Part shown: piece after piece, positions 45,378 to 56,654 of the stretch
Position numbering within the stretch: the first letter of the stretch is position 1
Layout of the letters: the number at the start of each line of letters is the position of its first letter
NCBI GenBank assembly: GCA_020744225.1
Contig: JAGMWG010000013.1
Span: 186,001-250,000 of the forward strand
Source of the DNA: Paraphoma chrysanthemicola
Lineage: Eukaryota; Ascomycota; Dothideomycetes; Pleosporales; Phaeosphaeriaceae
Reading direction: 5' to 3'
DNA length: 64,000 nt
Made by a program: the position numbers and the translations under genes
The notes under the pieces: model-generated
What the model was told of the DNA's origin: nothing
Databases searched by the model: none
The model's input: only the letters and a program-made list of their open reading frames with translations

Positions 45378-48123
45378 TCAGATGATAGATATAGTCCTTC
45401 TCACAATCTTCGAAATGTCCATATTTGGCATTAACCCGTCGTATAGGCCGACACGACGATATCGAAGCCCATCATCGATAGCACCATCTCCGGCCGGTTC
45501 AAGCAACAGCCCAAGTAGACCCTGTGACTCTATTTTTACGTCGACACCATCGATACGCTTTACGATCCCAAAGCACAAGCATATGATCTCTGAATATCGA
45601 GGAGAATTGAGCGAGTATCCAGGCACATCGAAGATCACAGCATCTTTCAAGCCCTCTTTAAAGGTGCCGTACGGATTGATAGGCCGTTGTTGTTTCAATA
45701 TTGCAGCATCGAAGGCAATACCGCGTAGAGTGATGCTTGGTAAGCCATTCGACGGATTATGAATATCCAATACTTCGATACCTTCAACAGCCTCGTCCAG
45801 ATAGAATGGAGACACAAAGTCGACAGGCGCGAGGCAGTTAGCCCACGAGAACGAAGGTAGCTCGTTAGTCGTTGTGACATCGTTTCCAGACCGGCATTTC
45901 GGGCCTGTTTTAGCATTGATCGTGACACTCCTATGCCAACACAGGTCGTAAGGTAATGTCTCCTTCCACAGGCCGTAGTAGTAGCTGGTGTCAGAACGAC
46001 CTGCTGCTTTGCCGAAAGCATTCGATAGCCCAGAGATTGCTGGAAGTCGATCAGATATGAATGTGAGTTGCCTCCTCGAAAACTCGCGGACTAGTTCGTG
46101 CCAGTCTTCACTCTTCATCACCGGCTTGACTGGCGCTGTCCCTAACAAACTAGCCTGATGCACTTCGGGATACAGGACCTTGCGGAACTGATCCCAAGGA
46201 GGTTCGTATTCGTCTCGTTCACTCCAACCCCACGACTGAAAGTTGTCTCCGTCACCAGCCGGCAGACGCTCGGATGCAATCAGCTCATTGCATTCCCATG
46301 ATATCTCAGACACGCTCCAGTGAAGGGTACGGCGGCTTAGAACGCGTTCTTGAAGTATCCAGCCGCGGTCGCCCAAGATGCTTGTATTTGTTAATTTCTT
46401 GGCGGGCGCCACGCCTGAGCAGATTGCCCGTGGCCCTTGTGGCACGGCAATGCCAGTAAGATTGGATTCCTCTAGCGTCGACCCAGCCCCCGTTCCGTAG
46501 TGCCAATCTGGTGTGGCTCTGTCCCATGGCATTAGCAAGGTTGGATGGATGCACGTGGACCATCCGAGCATATCTCGCTTTTCGAGAAACCCCGCCTCAG
46601 TGTCTGGGCTGGTGTCTGCAGATATTGTCAAGTATGAGTGAGTATAGATCTGATCCATGCGAGCCCCTTCTGTTGACCAATCCTCGTGAGAGTCTTGGAT
46701 GATGCATCTTCTCCCGTGTCAGCCACAGCTTGCGAAGTTGAATCAGTAATTCCTACACAGCATCGATCCAGATGAACTGCAATCCCAGAAGGTGAGTAAT
46801 ATGTATCGCATCTCGAATGGTCCTCGGTAGACTATTTAAGAGGATGCTCCCATGACGAGCATCGACGTTGCTTTTGTTCGTGACATAATTGCTGCTGGCC
46901 GTGTCGCCCCATCGGTAGCTCAATGTTGTGTATTTCCCACCACAAGCATCGCCCTTCGCAAGGCGAAGGATGCCTGCGTTCCAGTCAGTGATCTCTATCA
47001 AGCGAGCTGGGAAAGTTGCATTGGCTTTGAGCTGGCAGCGTGTGTGAGCCTGATCGCAAACCTGAAGCCAATCTTGAACAAGCGGTAGTAAGTCAGCTGG
47101 GCCCTCTCGAAATGACCCAAAATGGAATGTATCAAGCAATGGCCATTCCCAAACCCCCTTTCCGCAGCTGCCTGCCCCACGTCACATTCGTTAGATGTAT
47201 ATTGTGGAGTGTCAAAGGAGGCACTGGGGGCCACATACAATCAGCATGAATCGGATAAGAGCACCGCGAGAAGCTGGAGCCAGGGACCCAGCGCCTCTCA
47301 CGCCAATCGGAGCGGTGCCACTTGTGCCATGTCGCCAGCCGGACAAGCCATGTATCATCCTTGATTTCGAACACATCGTAATACTATTACGGGATCAGTG
47401 CCACCTTTTGCAGAGACTTAGTATGGACGTCAGAGCGTGTACCTGGCCTGGCAACAATTGCTCCTGTTGCTTCTCGGTACCAATGTATACTGCACGAAAC
47501 TGTATTTGCCGAAGATCCTTGGGACCCAGCGCCGGCGGCATGTTCGCAAAACCTGGTTTATCACAGTGGAGCCCCGGAACCCTCGCTATCGGGAAGGTCG
47601 TAACTATGCTACCACACACAGCTACCATCTCTTCGAAGACTTGCCAAATGTTTGAAGTCGAGCAGGTGAAAAAGACGTACACGCCGCTGTCTGACTGACT
47701 GTATCTTTTTGTTGGAATTCTAGCAGCTGAATTGATTCCAACCAGAAGCAGAGAACACATGTGACAAGCTGAAGCCGCTGACGCCTGCAGCTCGGCAATA
47801 CTCGACGAGTGTAGAACAAATTCAGAATGCAGAGGGCAGTAGGTGAGATCCATAACTTTGCAACCCAGCGACTCGCAATCTCCTTGAAGATGCAGTACAA
47901 AAGAGAGTCGCTCGCATCGTGTACAAAGTTCACTTTTCGTAACAACAGAATTGGCGGTTGGTGTTGCCTCCGCCATCTCCTCTGGTGTTGTAGCAGGATC
48001 TACAGCGTCTGGCCGAACTGCTCCCTCCGCTTGATTCGGAACCTTCTGCTTGCGCTTTGCAAGCCTAACTGGCAGTCTCCACTCCCGCAGGCTGAATGCT
48101 CGTCGAAGACTGCTCGTCGGCAT
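45378..48123 (-). CDS. Large HET-domain protein (856 aa)
   Basis: Four exons on the minus strand, 48123-47443, 47383-47239, 47171-46757 and 46707-45378, with introns of 59, 67 and 49 nt. The frame is kept through all joins. The N-terminal region is Cys-rich (LCTRCERLSFVLHLQGDCES, AASACHMCSLLLVGI), as in many HET proteins. The HET core reads YTTLSYRWGD, then LPRTIRDAIHITHLLGLQFI, and across the last junction WIDAVCIIQDSHEDW, followed by YTHSYLTISADTSPDTEAGF and ILGDRGWILQERVLSRRTLH. The C-terminal 300 residues include ISDRLPAISGLSNAFG, common after the HET core. The gene is full length. It probably acts in vegetative incompatibility or another cell death response; no partner sensor domain is visible. 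The exact start could be at 48213 instead. Confidence 0.85.
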
Positions 48124-48392
48124 GTTGACTCCACAGACACTGGAAGTCGCGCGGAAGCTGCACCAGTATTTCACGGTGTAGACGTATGCAGGTTGCGCAG
48201 AAAAAAAGAGCACAGGTTGTGTTTACGTGAAGGTGTTGTGCTCTAGGAGCTTCAGCGAATGGAGAAGGGCGGGAAGTGGCTGACGTCTGACTAAGCAATG
48301 ATATCTTGGCATGGCTCAAGCTCAACTTCACGACGACATGACCAGCGTGCTTTGCAGTGCAATTGGCGGCCCACCAACACCACAACGTCGCA
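48124..48392. promoter_or_regulatory. Divergent promoter, HET gene and complex I subunit
   Basis: 269 bases between opposed starts. An A-rich run lies near 48208. No independent coding sequence. Confidence 0.4.
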
Positions 48393-49202
48393 ATGCTGCT
48401 CCGAACCCTCCGCAATCCCCGCGCCCTGCGTGCGCCGTCTACTCTCCTTCGCGCCTACGTCTCCACTGCCACCTCGTCCAACCAAGTGCCCGCCAACGAC
48501 CCCGTCGCACGCGACGCCAAGCCGAATGTTTCCGAGACCAATGCCGTGCCTACGTCCTCGGAGGGATCGTTCGACAAGGTGCTGCAGGAAAACGTGGCCG
48601 ATGCGGAGAAGATGAGGACGACCCAGGCGCCAAACTACAAGGGCATCTGGAGCAGGAGCCAGCAGCCGAGGGAGGTTGCCATGAGCGGCCCGCGCTTCGA
48701 GCAGAGCATCATAGAGGACCAGGTATGTTCAGACTGTGACCCTGGATTCGCAGTAGGCATGGAATTGCGGAGGCTGTTCTGGAGGCCGATAGAGACCGCA
48801 ATTATGCCCACTTGAAGAGTACCAGCTAACAGCAGCTGCTTAGCCCCGCCCTTACGCCGCCATCGAACTCATCCACAAGCAGCCTGTGCGCTGGACACAC
48901 GAAAGGGTCGTGTCATGTGACGGAGGCGGCGGCCCTCTCGGCCACCCCAGGATCTTCATCAACACAGACAAGCCCGAGATTTGCTGGTGCACATACTGCG
49001 GTCTTCCCTTCGTACGTAGAACTGCGTCTAAGGTCGCATTCTTGGACAGGAATTAATGTTTTGACAGGCCCACGAACACCACCGCGCACATCTCGAGTCC
49101 CTCCCCGCTGAAGAGCTCGGGTTCCCGCTCGAGCCGACTGGTCATCCCGCCGAGGTTGGCGAGACACAACGGGTCACGGACGAGCCGCTTGGTCAGCGGT
49201 AG
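48393..49202 (+). CDS. Mitochondrial NADH:ubiquinone oxidoreductase zinc-finger subunit (NDUFS6 type)
   Basis: Three exons, 48393-48722, 48844-49011 and 49068-49202, with introns of 121 and 56 nt, give 210 aa. The N-terminus is a mitochondrial presequence (MLLRTLRNPRALRAPSTLLR). The C-terminal half is a CHCC zinc finger: VSCDGGGGPLGHPRIFINTD followed by CWCTYCGLPFAHEHH, with Cys, His, Cys and Cys as metal ligands. This small complex I subunit joins late, in assembly of the N module with the peripheral arm. The protein extends about 35 residues beyond the finger. It is a conserved housekeeping gene embedded in a HET-rich island. Confidence 0.92.
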
Positions 49203-49562
49203 ATGACAGAGATGGATGAAGAGAGTGGATTGTATATATGTTTCAATTGTACCGAGCAGTCGAGCATTGCCAAGCAAGGCATGATTCCTACGTGCCGCGA
49301 ATGTGTGAACGTTCATCAAAATCTATAGGCGAGCCATGTACAATGCTGTAAGGTACGCTGACTATGCACTCTTCACGCCAAATTACTCTTCTGCAAATAG
49401 CGGATCCGTAAACTTGTAATCTACAAAGTCTATGCAAAAGTGATTCGGTAGGAAGTACAAGCAGTCTCGATATCACATATTGCCGACCTACTACAAGTTA
49501 AAGGAGAACCACGGCTCTGATGACGCAATGACACCGTCTTTGAAAAGTCCAGGACCGCTACA
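49203..49562. other. Convergent 3' flanks, no gene seen
   Basis: 360 bases between the stop codons of two converging genes. Only short ORFs. Confidence 0.45.
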
Positions 49563-51239
49563 TCAGCACACTTGACCCATAACATGCACCTCCGTAGTCC
49601 CACTCGCAGTATCTCTCTTCTTGAAAGCAATCAAATCCGGCTTTCCGTTGCCCGTCCAGTCCGCCACCGCAAACTCATAAAGACCATGACTCTTGAAGAG
49701 CGGTGTTTCAGCGCGTAGGATGAACTGCTTGTATTTGGACGCTCCGGATAGCACATGCACCTCCGTGCATCGACCGCCTGTCTTGCTCTTCTTGATTGCA
49801 ACCAGATCTGGAGTTCCATCGCCGTTCCAATCGGTGACGACAAAGTCGAACGTAGCATCGGTTTCGGGCAAAGCGGTGCTGGTCTGAAGGATGTACGTCC
49901 GAAAGTCGTCATCACCGCTCAAAATGTGCACCTCAGTGGTCTTGGTCCCGGTGCCGGATTTTTTGATTGCGATCAAGTCCGGTTTGTTGCCTCCGCTCCA
50001 CCTCCCCATACCGAATACCCATGTATCATCCGTCTCTTCGAGTCTCGTGCCCGTCCGATGCATGACGTGCTGAAACTTGGATGCTCCAGAGAAGACGTGG
50101 ACTTCGGTGCTCTTTGTACCCGTGTAGCATTTCTTGATCACGACGAGATCTAATGTCCCGTCACCATTCCAGTCTATAAGGGCACAGTCTAGTTGCTCGG
50201 GCCAATCCTCACGCAATGGCGTGAATTTCGGTGTTGCGATTCGGAGAATGAAGTTTTTGTACTCGGATGCTCCGTAGAGGACGTTGACCTCAATGTTTTT
50301 GAACTCAGAGGCTGCATCCACGATGTCGAGTCCAACGGTCTCATATTTCTCGCCTTTCTTATTCACCGCTATCAAATCCGGGGGACCACTTTTGTTCGAG
50401 TTGCCCATGAGGAGTTTGAAATGGTCGTCTGTCTTGTGCAGCATCGTGGAAGTTTGCAGGACAGATTCGAAGTAGTCGGATCGAAGCGCTGCGTTCTCTT
50501 CTAGGCGGCGTCGCCCGGACTCTTGAGCATTTGCTATCTTTCTGTGTAGTCGCTTGAATGCCTTCTCTCTGCCTTCGCCGTAGAAGAGTGACATTTGGAT
50601 ATCAAAGAGGCCCAGCAGAGAATACGCTAGATCTTCCTCTCGTGTTGTCTCTCGTCCCTTTGCCCATCTCATCCGTTCGTCGACGCTGAAATTCGACAAA
50701 ACCCTTTCCTGGATAGCTTCGGTCGGAATGCCAGTGACTTCGGCGATTTCCTCCACCCGAGAGGACTTTGTACCGAGTAGGTAGCCTTCTGCGGAATAGA
50801 AGTCGACACTTTTGGGGGCAAGGAGCTCTTGGAGCGTCCATCCTCTCGTAAACCATCTGCTCTTTTGGAACGCCAATCCGTTATCGGCCAGATTGTCGGC
50901 TGACACATCCTCAAAATACACATAACATTTCGTCGAATCCCGGTACCAGCGATACATGGAGTTGATAGCTTCCAGGAGCTCCGTGCTGCTAGACTTGTTG
51001 ATACAACAAGTGTCGATCCAAAAGAAGTCCAGGCCATCCAGCGCAGCTTGTTTGGCGCAGAAGTTGATCTTGCGGTACCCAGCCTTCGTTGTACCTGTTC
51101 CATCGACCAAGTCTTGGAAGTTCACCTCATCTTCGGTTCTTCCCCAGGTGTGAGATAAGATGGCATAAGGAGGGATCTGCTTGTTGACCCGATAGACAAG
51201 CTTGTAGCCGTTGTCGCCTTGGCGCTGCAAAAGATACAT
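49563..51239 (-). CDS. HET-domain protein fused to FG-GAP/VCBS-like propeller repeats
   Basis: Single exon, 558 aa, intact. Residues 1-235 form a HET-E-type domain: IPPYAILSHTWG, GLDFFWIDTCCINKSSSTEL, SRWFTRGWTLQELLAPKSVD, EDLAYSLLGLFDIQMSLFYG. From about residue 265 to the end there are roughly five repeats of about 57 aa, each with a turn such as DWNGDGTPDLVAIKKSKTG, a strand TEVHVLSGASKYKQFILR and a bridge to the next W. The D-x-N-G-D-G-x-x-D-L turn is the FG-GAP/VCBS calcium-binding loop of integrin-type beta-propellers and fungal lectin-like propellers. Known incompatibility proteins pair HET with NACHT and WD40 repeats. Here a different propeller takes the recognition end, with no NACHT. 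A sensing role for the repeats is inference. Confidence 0.88.
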   Translation of the reverse strand: MYLLQRQGDNGYKLVYRVNKQIPPYAILSHTWGRTEDEVNFQDLVDGTGTTKAGYRKINFCAKQAALDGLDFFWIDTCCINKSSSTELLEAINSMYRWYRDSTKCYVYFEDVSADNLADNGLAFQKSRWFTRGWTLQELLAPKSVDFYSAEGYLLGTKSSRVEEIAEVTGIPTEAIQERVLSNFSVDERMRWAKGRETTREEDLAYSLLGLFDIQMSLFYGEGREKAFKRLHRKIANAQESGRRRLEENAALRSDYFESVLQTSTMLHKTDDHFKLLMGNSNKSGPPDLIAVNKKGEKYETVGLDIVDAASEFKNIEVNVLYGASEYKNFILRIATPKFTPLREDWPEQLDCALIDWNGDGTLDLVVIKKCYTGTKSTEVHVFSGASKFQHVMHRTGTRLEETDDTWVFGMGRWSGGNKPDLIAIKKSGTGTKTTEVHILSGDDDFRTYILQTSTALPETDATFDFVVTDWNGDGTPDLVAIKKSKTGGRCTEVHVLSGASKYKQFILRAETPLFKSHGLYEFAVADWTGNGKPDLIAFKKRDTASGTTEVHVMGQVC

Positions 51240-51726
51240 TATGGAGGAAGCTGTGCTAGTTTACAAAGGTAAACTAACCAAAGTATGTCGAACATCAAAT
51301 CAGGGTTCTTTGAGCTGAGCTTCATAGATAAAGGGTGCATGGGCGCCTATTTTCTGGTGGGGGCCGTAAGCAGTGCAGGATCACATTGAATACCCCGCTT
51401 TACCCTTTCTGGTAAGGTGTATACGTTGCTCAACCAAGATGACACCCTGAGAAGCCTGGTGGGACGCGCCCGAAGGTTTCGCATATGTTTGTACTTGCGC
51501 TGAACCTCAAGAACCTACCAATGACCTCCAGGCTGTTGTACCATAGCCGCTACCGTTTCCTTAATAGCACTCGCATAAATCCACGCTGCCCTCCGATAAA
51601 GATGACCCACATCGTGATACAGTCATCCATAGGATGTGGAAGGCGCAGTCCTTCGCATATTAGCAAGGCTATCTATTCTTCCATGGCAGCCGCACCGTAA
51701 TGCTGAAGCAGACTTGAGATCCCGGG
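51240..51726. other. Intergenic, nothing recognised
   Basis: 487 bases containing the promoter of the HET-propeller gene. Only short ORFs, none with motifs. Confidence 0.4.
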
Positions 51727-53736
51727 CTATACTATGGTAACTACGTCTTCCACACCGTGCTCCTGAAACCAGCTAACTAAGCCATAACTCATCGTCCCGA
51801 TCCTAGTATACACTCCCTCTTCGTCCCCCTTCTTGTGCAAAAATAGTGCCTCGGCCCCGTTCCCGAAGCCCTCATCATGCTCAGCCTCATGGTATAATTC
51901 CAGGCAGATCACATCATCCCATGTCCGTCGTGCATATTTCCAGTGGCCCACTATCTTGTTGGTATACGCATCGACATCGGTCAGTGCCTGCTCGTCGAGA
52001 AGGATCTTGACCATGGCAAAATTCAGATCGCGATGGACCCAATTCGCTATTGCTTCGTCTATAAGCGTCGTATACACGGCACTGTGAAGGATACGACTCC
52101 GGAGACCTATCTCGCATGACTTCAAGGGCCCATAGGGGTTCTGGGAGGCGAGTTTACTTTGAACAGACTCTAGGCTACAGTATGACTTGTGCATTTTCCC
52201 GTCAGGCCATCTTACTGCGCCGGACACCGTGATCCAGGAAAATGTCAGTCCGTCAATCTTGGCGCGTGGAAAGATCGCCTCGCACTCCGTTTGAATAGAC
52301 CATTTCAGCAAGAAGGCAAGGTCTGTTTCCCAAAGTCCGGCAATGTAGCGGCCAGGCTGTAGGACATCAAGGCGTTGTGCCAACCCGGACAGGGCAGGTA
52401 AGGTATCACTGGCGTAAGTAATGCCTAAGCAACAATAGTCTTCCACGATGGCAGCCCATACTTTGCCAATCGTGGTATCATCCATGGCGGAGCTTTTGAG
52501 ACACGTGTACACTTGATGGCCTCTAAATGTTCGGATGGAACGTCTCGTTGTTCTGGATTAGCTCCGCATTCGCAGTCAGCAAGCGCAGCGCATTGCCAAA
52601 CGACTTCATCGGGCAAGAAGTGCAAGGTTCGACAAGTGAGTTCGCGCTCTTGCATACTGTTGTATTGTTAGTATCGATGCCTCATCAAAATACGGGACCA
52701 ACTCACCACCAAGCACGTTTAAAAAGAGGGTATCGCTCCATCTGAAACGTCTTTTCTCTGGTTTGGTGGCAACCGGCTCGTCTTACGTATACAGCCGGAG
52801 CACTATTTCACTTGATGACCACGGGATCTGGCCGCGGATGTATGAAACCGTCATCGCAGTCTGATGTGTTAGTTGCAGCCAGAAGAAGATGAGCACTCGA
52901 ATAGACGTCTGCCATGCGAGAAGATTCAGTAGCCCAATCATTGGCATCATCTTGAACGATGCATATCGCGTCTATCCAGAGAAAAGTCCAGCCCCAACGC
53001 TCTCGTCATCGTGATTGCATCCCGGAGCGTTTTCGGGAGCTCCGACACTGCGATATCGCTATGGCGCTATGAAAGATTCTGCTTGGTGGTAGTGGATGGC
53101 TTAGACGTGCCCCAGCAGTATGACAGAGCATTATAAGCTACTGAACCTGATGGCGAGGCCAGGCGAATTATGTCACGCGCCTCGCCATGCAGCTCGATTA
53201 GGCGTGTGGGTATGAATGTCTTATTCCCTTGCTTGACGGAACATCCGTGAGTATGGACGCAGTCTTTGATCTTATTGACTTTCGCGACCGTTTGACTCGA
53301 ATCGGGCGTGACACCAACACCATCAATGACTTTGAAGGGGTGGTGGCGGCTTTCGACGTCTTGAAACGTTAGCGGTGATTCTAACAGAATTGCAATACTG
53401 ACCAGGAGAATACAATTGGAGATGAGTTCCCCCAAAATCGAGACATATCCCTGGCTGCTCTGTGATATTGAAGCAGACCTGCAGCTCAAGGCTCCAATCT
53501 ACAGACACCGTGATGTAACCTTTTCTCAGGGTATGACCAAGAAGATCGTCCCCAACAAAATGCTCGAAACACCCACGAAGAATATCACAGAACGCGCAAT
53601 CTTCAGACAGCCCGTAGTACTTGAATTCTCTGAAGCCTTTGGAGCATCGATAGGACCGCTGTATCTCGAACAAGCGGTCACATCTGCCGCATGTCAATCG
53701 GAGCAAGGAGCTGAGGCGCAGGCGCGTCGATCTCAA
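51727..53736 (-). pseudogene. HET-domain pseudogene with several lesions
   Basis: Minus-strand sequence follows the order of a full HET gene but is broken. The first exon starts LRLTCGRCDRLFE near 53.7 kb. After an intron ending CTAACGTTTCAAG, FIPTRLIELHGEARDIIRLA and YNALSYCWGTSKP follow. An in-frame TAG then interrupts TTTKQNLS/RHSDIAVSEL. An extra T shifts the frame before LWIDAICIVQDDANDW. A TGA interrupts DPVVIK/NSAPAVYVRRA. A further frame change separates RTLHFLPDEVVWQCA from the C-terminal SDTLPALSGLAQRLDVLQPG. Introns cannot explain the three middle lesions because similarity runs across them. Gene death seems fairly recent given how clearly the blocks still read. Confidence 0.85.
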
Positions 53737-54627
53737 ATTGCGGATCCTCTCGAAACATGTGCGATCTTCTGCCTTGACCAGACTAGGGCTCGAAATTCGA
53801 TAAGCTAGGGCTCTGTCGTCCTGTCAGCAATGTGATGAACCATGCGGATGCCACTCACAATTGTGAGAAAGTCTCAAGCACTCCCGGCTTCTTCTTGATG
53901 TCTTCATGCATGGTCGCAAGCTTGCAGGCTGTTCGCATAAATCGCGTCGACTCAGAGATTCGAGTCTGTGTTTCCCAGATATCTTAAGAGGGCATGAGAT
54001 AACATGGTGACTATTCGGGTGCCAACCTAACCTTAGCGTGCTGACCGGAGGCTTGATTCTAGCTCCATCTTGCAGATAGTAAGGAGATGGGCTAGCTTAG
54101 GCGACGGGAGGGTGTGCAAATCATATGTTTGGCCGGAAGGTTCAGTTCAGCCTCACTGCGCGCCTGAATGCAGCTCTCATATTAGTCTGGGGCCGAAATC
54201 GATCTTGAATGGTGTGTCTCTCAGGCATGAAAGATGAACTAGCTCGACTAGCGTGCACTAAATGTGTTCGTCTATACAATGTGGTGGAAGGGGGAATATC
54301 GTGGTATTAGGCACAGAAGATAGACCTTCGCGAGGCTGTCGACCCCCACCAATCTTGTTAGGGCGAACTGCCCAACCCCACATTTGACGTCAACTCACGT
54401 CGCAGCTCAACTTTCTGCTCTGTACAATGCCACAGCAGCACTCCTCCATCTCTCCACTCAGCACCTTTCTAATTGCCGCGTGCTTCTTACTCGCCTTGTT
54501 CCCTGGCATATTCGTCTCCATCGCCTGGGCACCGTACAATTCGCTCGTAAACTACGCGTTTCCTGCAACACCAACGCGCCAAAGCGTGATTTGCACAAGT
54601 CCCAATATCTGCACATCAGCACCAAGC
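53737..54627. other. Intergenic, 5' region of YjbQ-family gene
   Basis: 891 bases between divergent genes. A plus-strand ORF from 54427 (MPQQHSSISPLSTFLI) is hydrophobic and reads into the first intron of the next gene; it is probably untranslated leader or chance. Confidence 0.4.
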
Positions 54628-55184
54628 ATGTCGTGGTACGCCCCTATTCACCGTCGATCCAACATGAGTCCCGTAATCAAATGCTTATTTTTGCAACAGG
54701 TTCCAAAAATCCCTGACTCTCCCCTCTCGCTCCCGTGGCTCCTACCTCATCACCGACACTATCGTCAAGGACCTCCCCGAGATCAAGAACTACAAGACCG
54801 GCTTGCTCAATCTCTTCATCCAACACACATCCTGTGCGCTGTCGCTCAACGAGAACTGGGACCAGGATGTGCGCGCCGACATGAGCGATGCGCTGGATCG
54901 CATTGTACCTGAGGACAAGAAGGGGCAGGGGTTGTATAGGCATGATGCCGAGGGGAGCGATGATATGCCTGTGAGTCTGGACAAAATTGGGGTTTGTAGG
55001 GGTTTTCGCTAATCAGGGTGTGTAGGCACATGTCAAGTCGGCGTTAGTTGGAGCGAGCGTAACAATACCGATCACAAATGGCAAATTGAACACAGGAACG
55101 TGGCAGGGTATCTGGTATCTGGAGTTCAGAGATTCAAAACATACACGAAAGGTCGTTGCGACGATCCAGGGCGAGAAGATGTGA
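54628..55184 (+). CDS. YjbQ/UPF0047-family protein
   Basis: Three exons, 54628-54635, 54700-54970 and 55026-55184, with 64- and 55-nt introns, give 145 aa. The first coding exon is only 8 nt and supplies Met-Ser plus two bases of Trp. The joined start MSWFQKSLTLPSRSRGSYLI matches the family. The body has FIQHTSCALSLNENWDQDVR, HDAEGSDDMPAHVKSALVGA, ITNGKLNTGTWQGIWYLEFR: the conserved HTS, E-N and GTWQG residues that line the YjbQ pocket. The length is typical (about 140 aa). Bacterial homologues show weak thiamine-phosphate synthase activity; the fungal role is unknown. Highly conserved, so probably functional. Confidence 0.92.
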
Positions 55185-55633
55185 CTCGGTGGAGCAATTG
55201 AAGACGGGACACGGCACGAGGCGCATCTGTGATCGGGCGTGATCAATGAGCCATATGAAACACAATGCAACATGAGATATACCAATACCAACAGCAGAAG
55301 AAGAAATGTCAAATGTATGATCCAATCGATTCAGCTGCATCCACGATCTATGTAAATTGGGGAACAGCTCGCCTGCAACCACCCGTTCTCCAGTCTGGAT
55401 GTCCATCGTCGCGAGAGGTAGACACCAAGGAAGTAAGAAACCGATCCATCGCCAACGCCGTCTCTCAAATGCCCGGTATCAAGAGCTAAATCGAAGATAG
55501 AAGATGTTGTCGTGATGCTAATGCCGTCGTAAAGATAACCGAATCTAGGGCAACGTGTCGTAAGATTCGGGTGGAGATCGTGTCGTCGGAGTCAGTCAAT
55601 GCGTGCGTTCGGCCGATTGAAGACAAAGTGCCG
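55185..55633. other. Convergent 3' flanks, no gene seen
   Basis: 449 bases between converging genes. Small ORFs only. Confidence 0.4.
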
Positions 55634-56398
55634 TCATGCTCGGTGAAAGACCAAGTACCCGAGCTCAGCATCCATCATCCAGCTTCCTGGGTGACACTCA
55701 TTCTCGATCTGGTAATAAGTCCTCAAATGCCATTCGCCGTTCCTCTCACGACACCAGAAGGGATCGTCATCCCTCGCGTCCGCCGGCCTGATCCTACGTG
55801 GCTCATACGCGCCACGCTCCGTGGCGATACGGCGACTCTCCATCTGAATGTCCTCGCGGGTGCGAACGTGTTCGCAGGCAGTCGCGCACCGATGCTCGCA
55901 GCGTGTCGAGTATGCCGCGGGGGCCGCATGGCTATTCGTCACATGATACGTCGTTGTAGTTGTGGCTGCACTTGGTCCGGGTGGGTAGACATACGCCTGT
56001 GTCGCGTAGCCGTAACTGGGCACCGTGTTGTAGTAAGACCTCTGGTAAGGGTAATAGAAGTTAGCAAGTGGGTACAGCGAACCATAGAGGCCGTAGTTGT
56101 AGTAGCCGCTGTACGCAGACGAGCAAGCATAGCTAGGGTAGTAGCTTGAGGCGTAAGAGGCGCCGAGGTATGGATAAGAAGGTTGGTAGGAACGGACCCC
56201 AGGATGGTAGCCTCCCACTGCGACACCCATGCCGACACCGCCTACAGCACCGCCGTAACCATACGCCATGCCACCATTGGGTATGACGCCGGTGTAGGGG
56301 GCGCCGTTCGGGGCTTGGCCTGCGTAGCTGAGATAGCCGCGCTGGCCGTAGCGAGGTGTGTAGATATATTGATGGCGCGGCTTTGGATAGGCCTCCAT
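55634..56398 (-). CDS. Tyr/Gly-rich protein with conserved FWCRExxGxWHLRTYxxIE C-terminus
   Basis: 254 aa from MEAYPKPRHQYIYTPRYG; the frame is open upstream to 56671, but that part has no family character. Residues 20-165 are low complexity: repeated Tyr, Gly, Ser, Ala and Pro such as YGGAVGGVGMGVAVGGYHPG and SYYPSYACSSAYSGYYNYGL. The C-terminal third changes to a charged region (REDIQMESRRIATERGAYEP) and a compact end, DPFWCRERNGEWHLRTYYQI followed by ENECHPGSWMMDAELGYLVF. This end recurs in small uncharacterised dothideomycete proteins that pair it with Tyr/Gly-rich tracts. Possibly a phase-separating or wall-associated protein, but no signal peptide is seen. Function unknown. Confidence 0.6.
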   Translation of the reverse strand: MEAYPKPRHQYIYTPRYGQRGYLSYAGQAPNGAPYTGVIPNGGMAYGYGGAVGGVGMGVAVGGYHPGVRSYQPSYPYLGASYASSYYPSYACSSAYSGYYNYGLYGSLYPLANFYYPYQRSYYNTVPSYGYATQAYVYPPGPSAATTTTTYHVTNSHAAPAAYSTRCEHRCATACEHVRTREDIQMESRRIATERGAYEPRRIRPADARDDDPFWCRERNGEWHLRTYYQIENECHPGSWMMDAELGYLVFHRA

Positions 56399-56654
56399 TG
56401 CAGCAAATGGCAGATGCCAGGTGTGTTGGATGATGTTGTGGTGGAGCGAGAGGAAAGGGGCAGAGCCGTTGGTGAGTGAGGGTAGGCCAGTCACCAGATA
56501 AAGCTTGGTCGTCCAAGGCAGCGAGGTAGACGCGACAGTTGTGTCAAGACAATGATAGTCAAAGTCCGAGCAGTTATCGAGATGCCACGCGAGCCAATGA
56601 GGTGGGGTAGGCGGTGTAGAGAAGGTAGGCACGAGGGCAGCGAGATCGGAGCAA

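Noticed and set aside
54427..54912. 161-codon plus-strand ORF with a hydrophobic start
   Set aside because: It overlaps the first intron and, in another frame, the second exon of the YjbQ gene and has no family motif.
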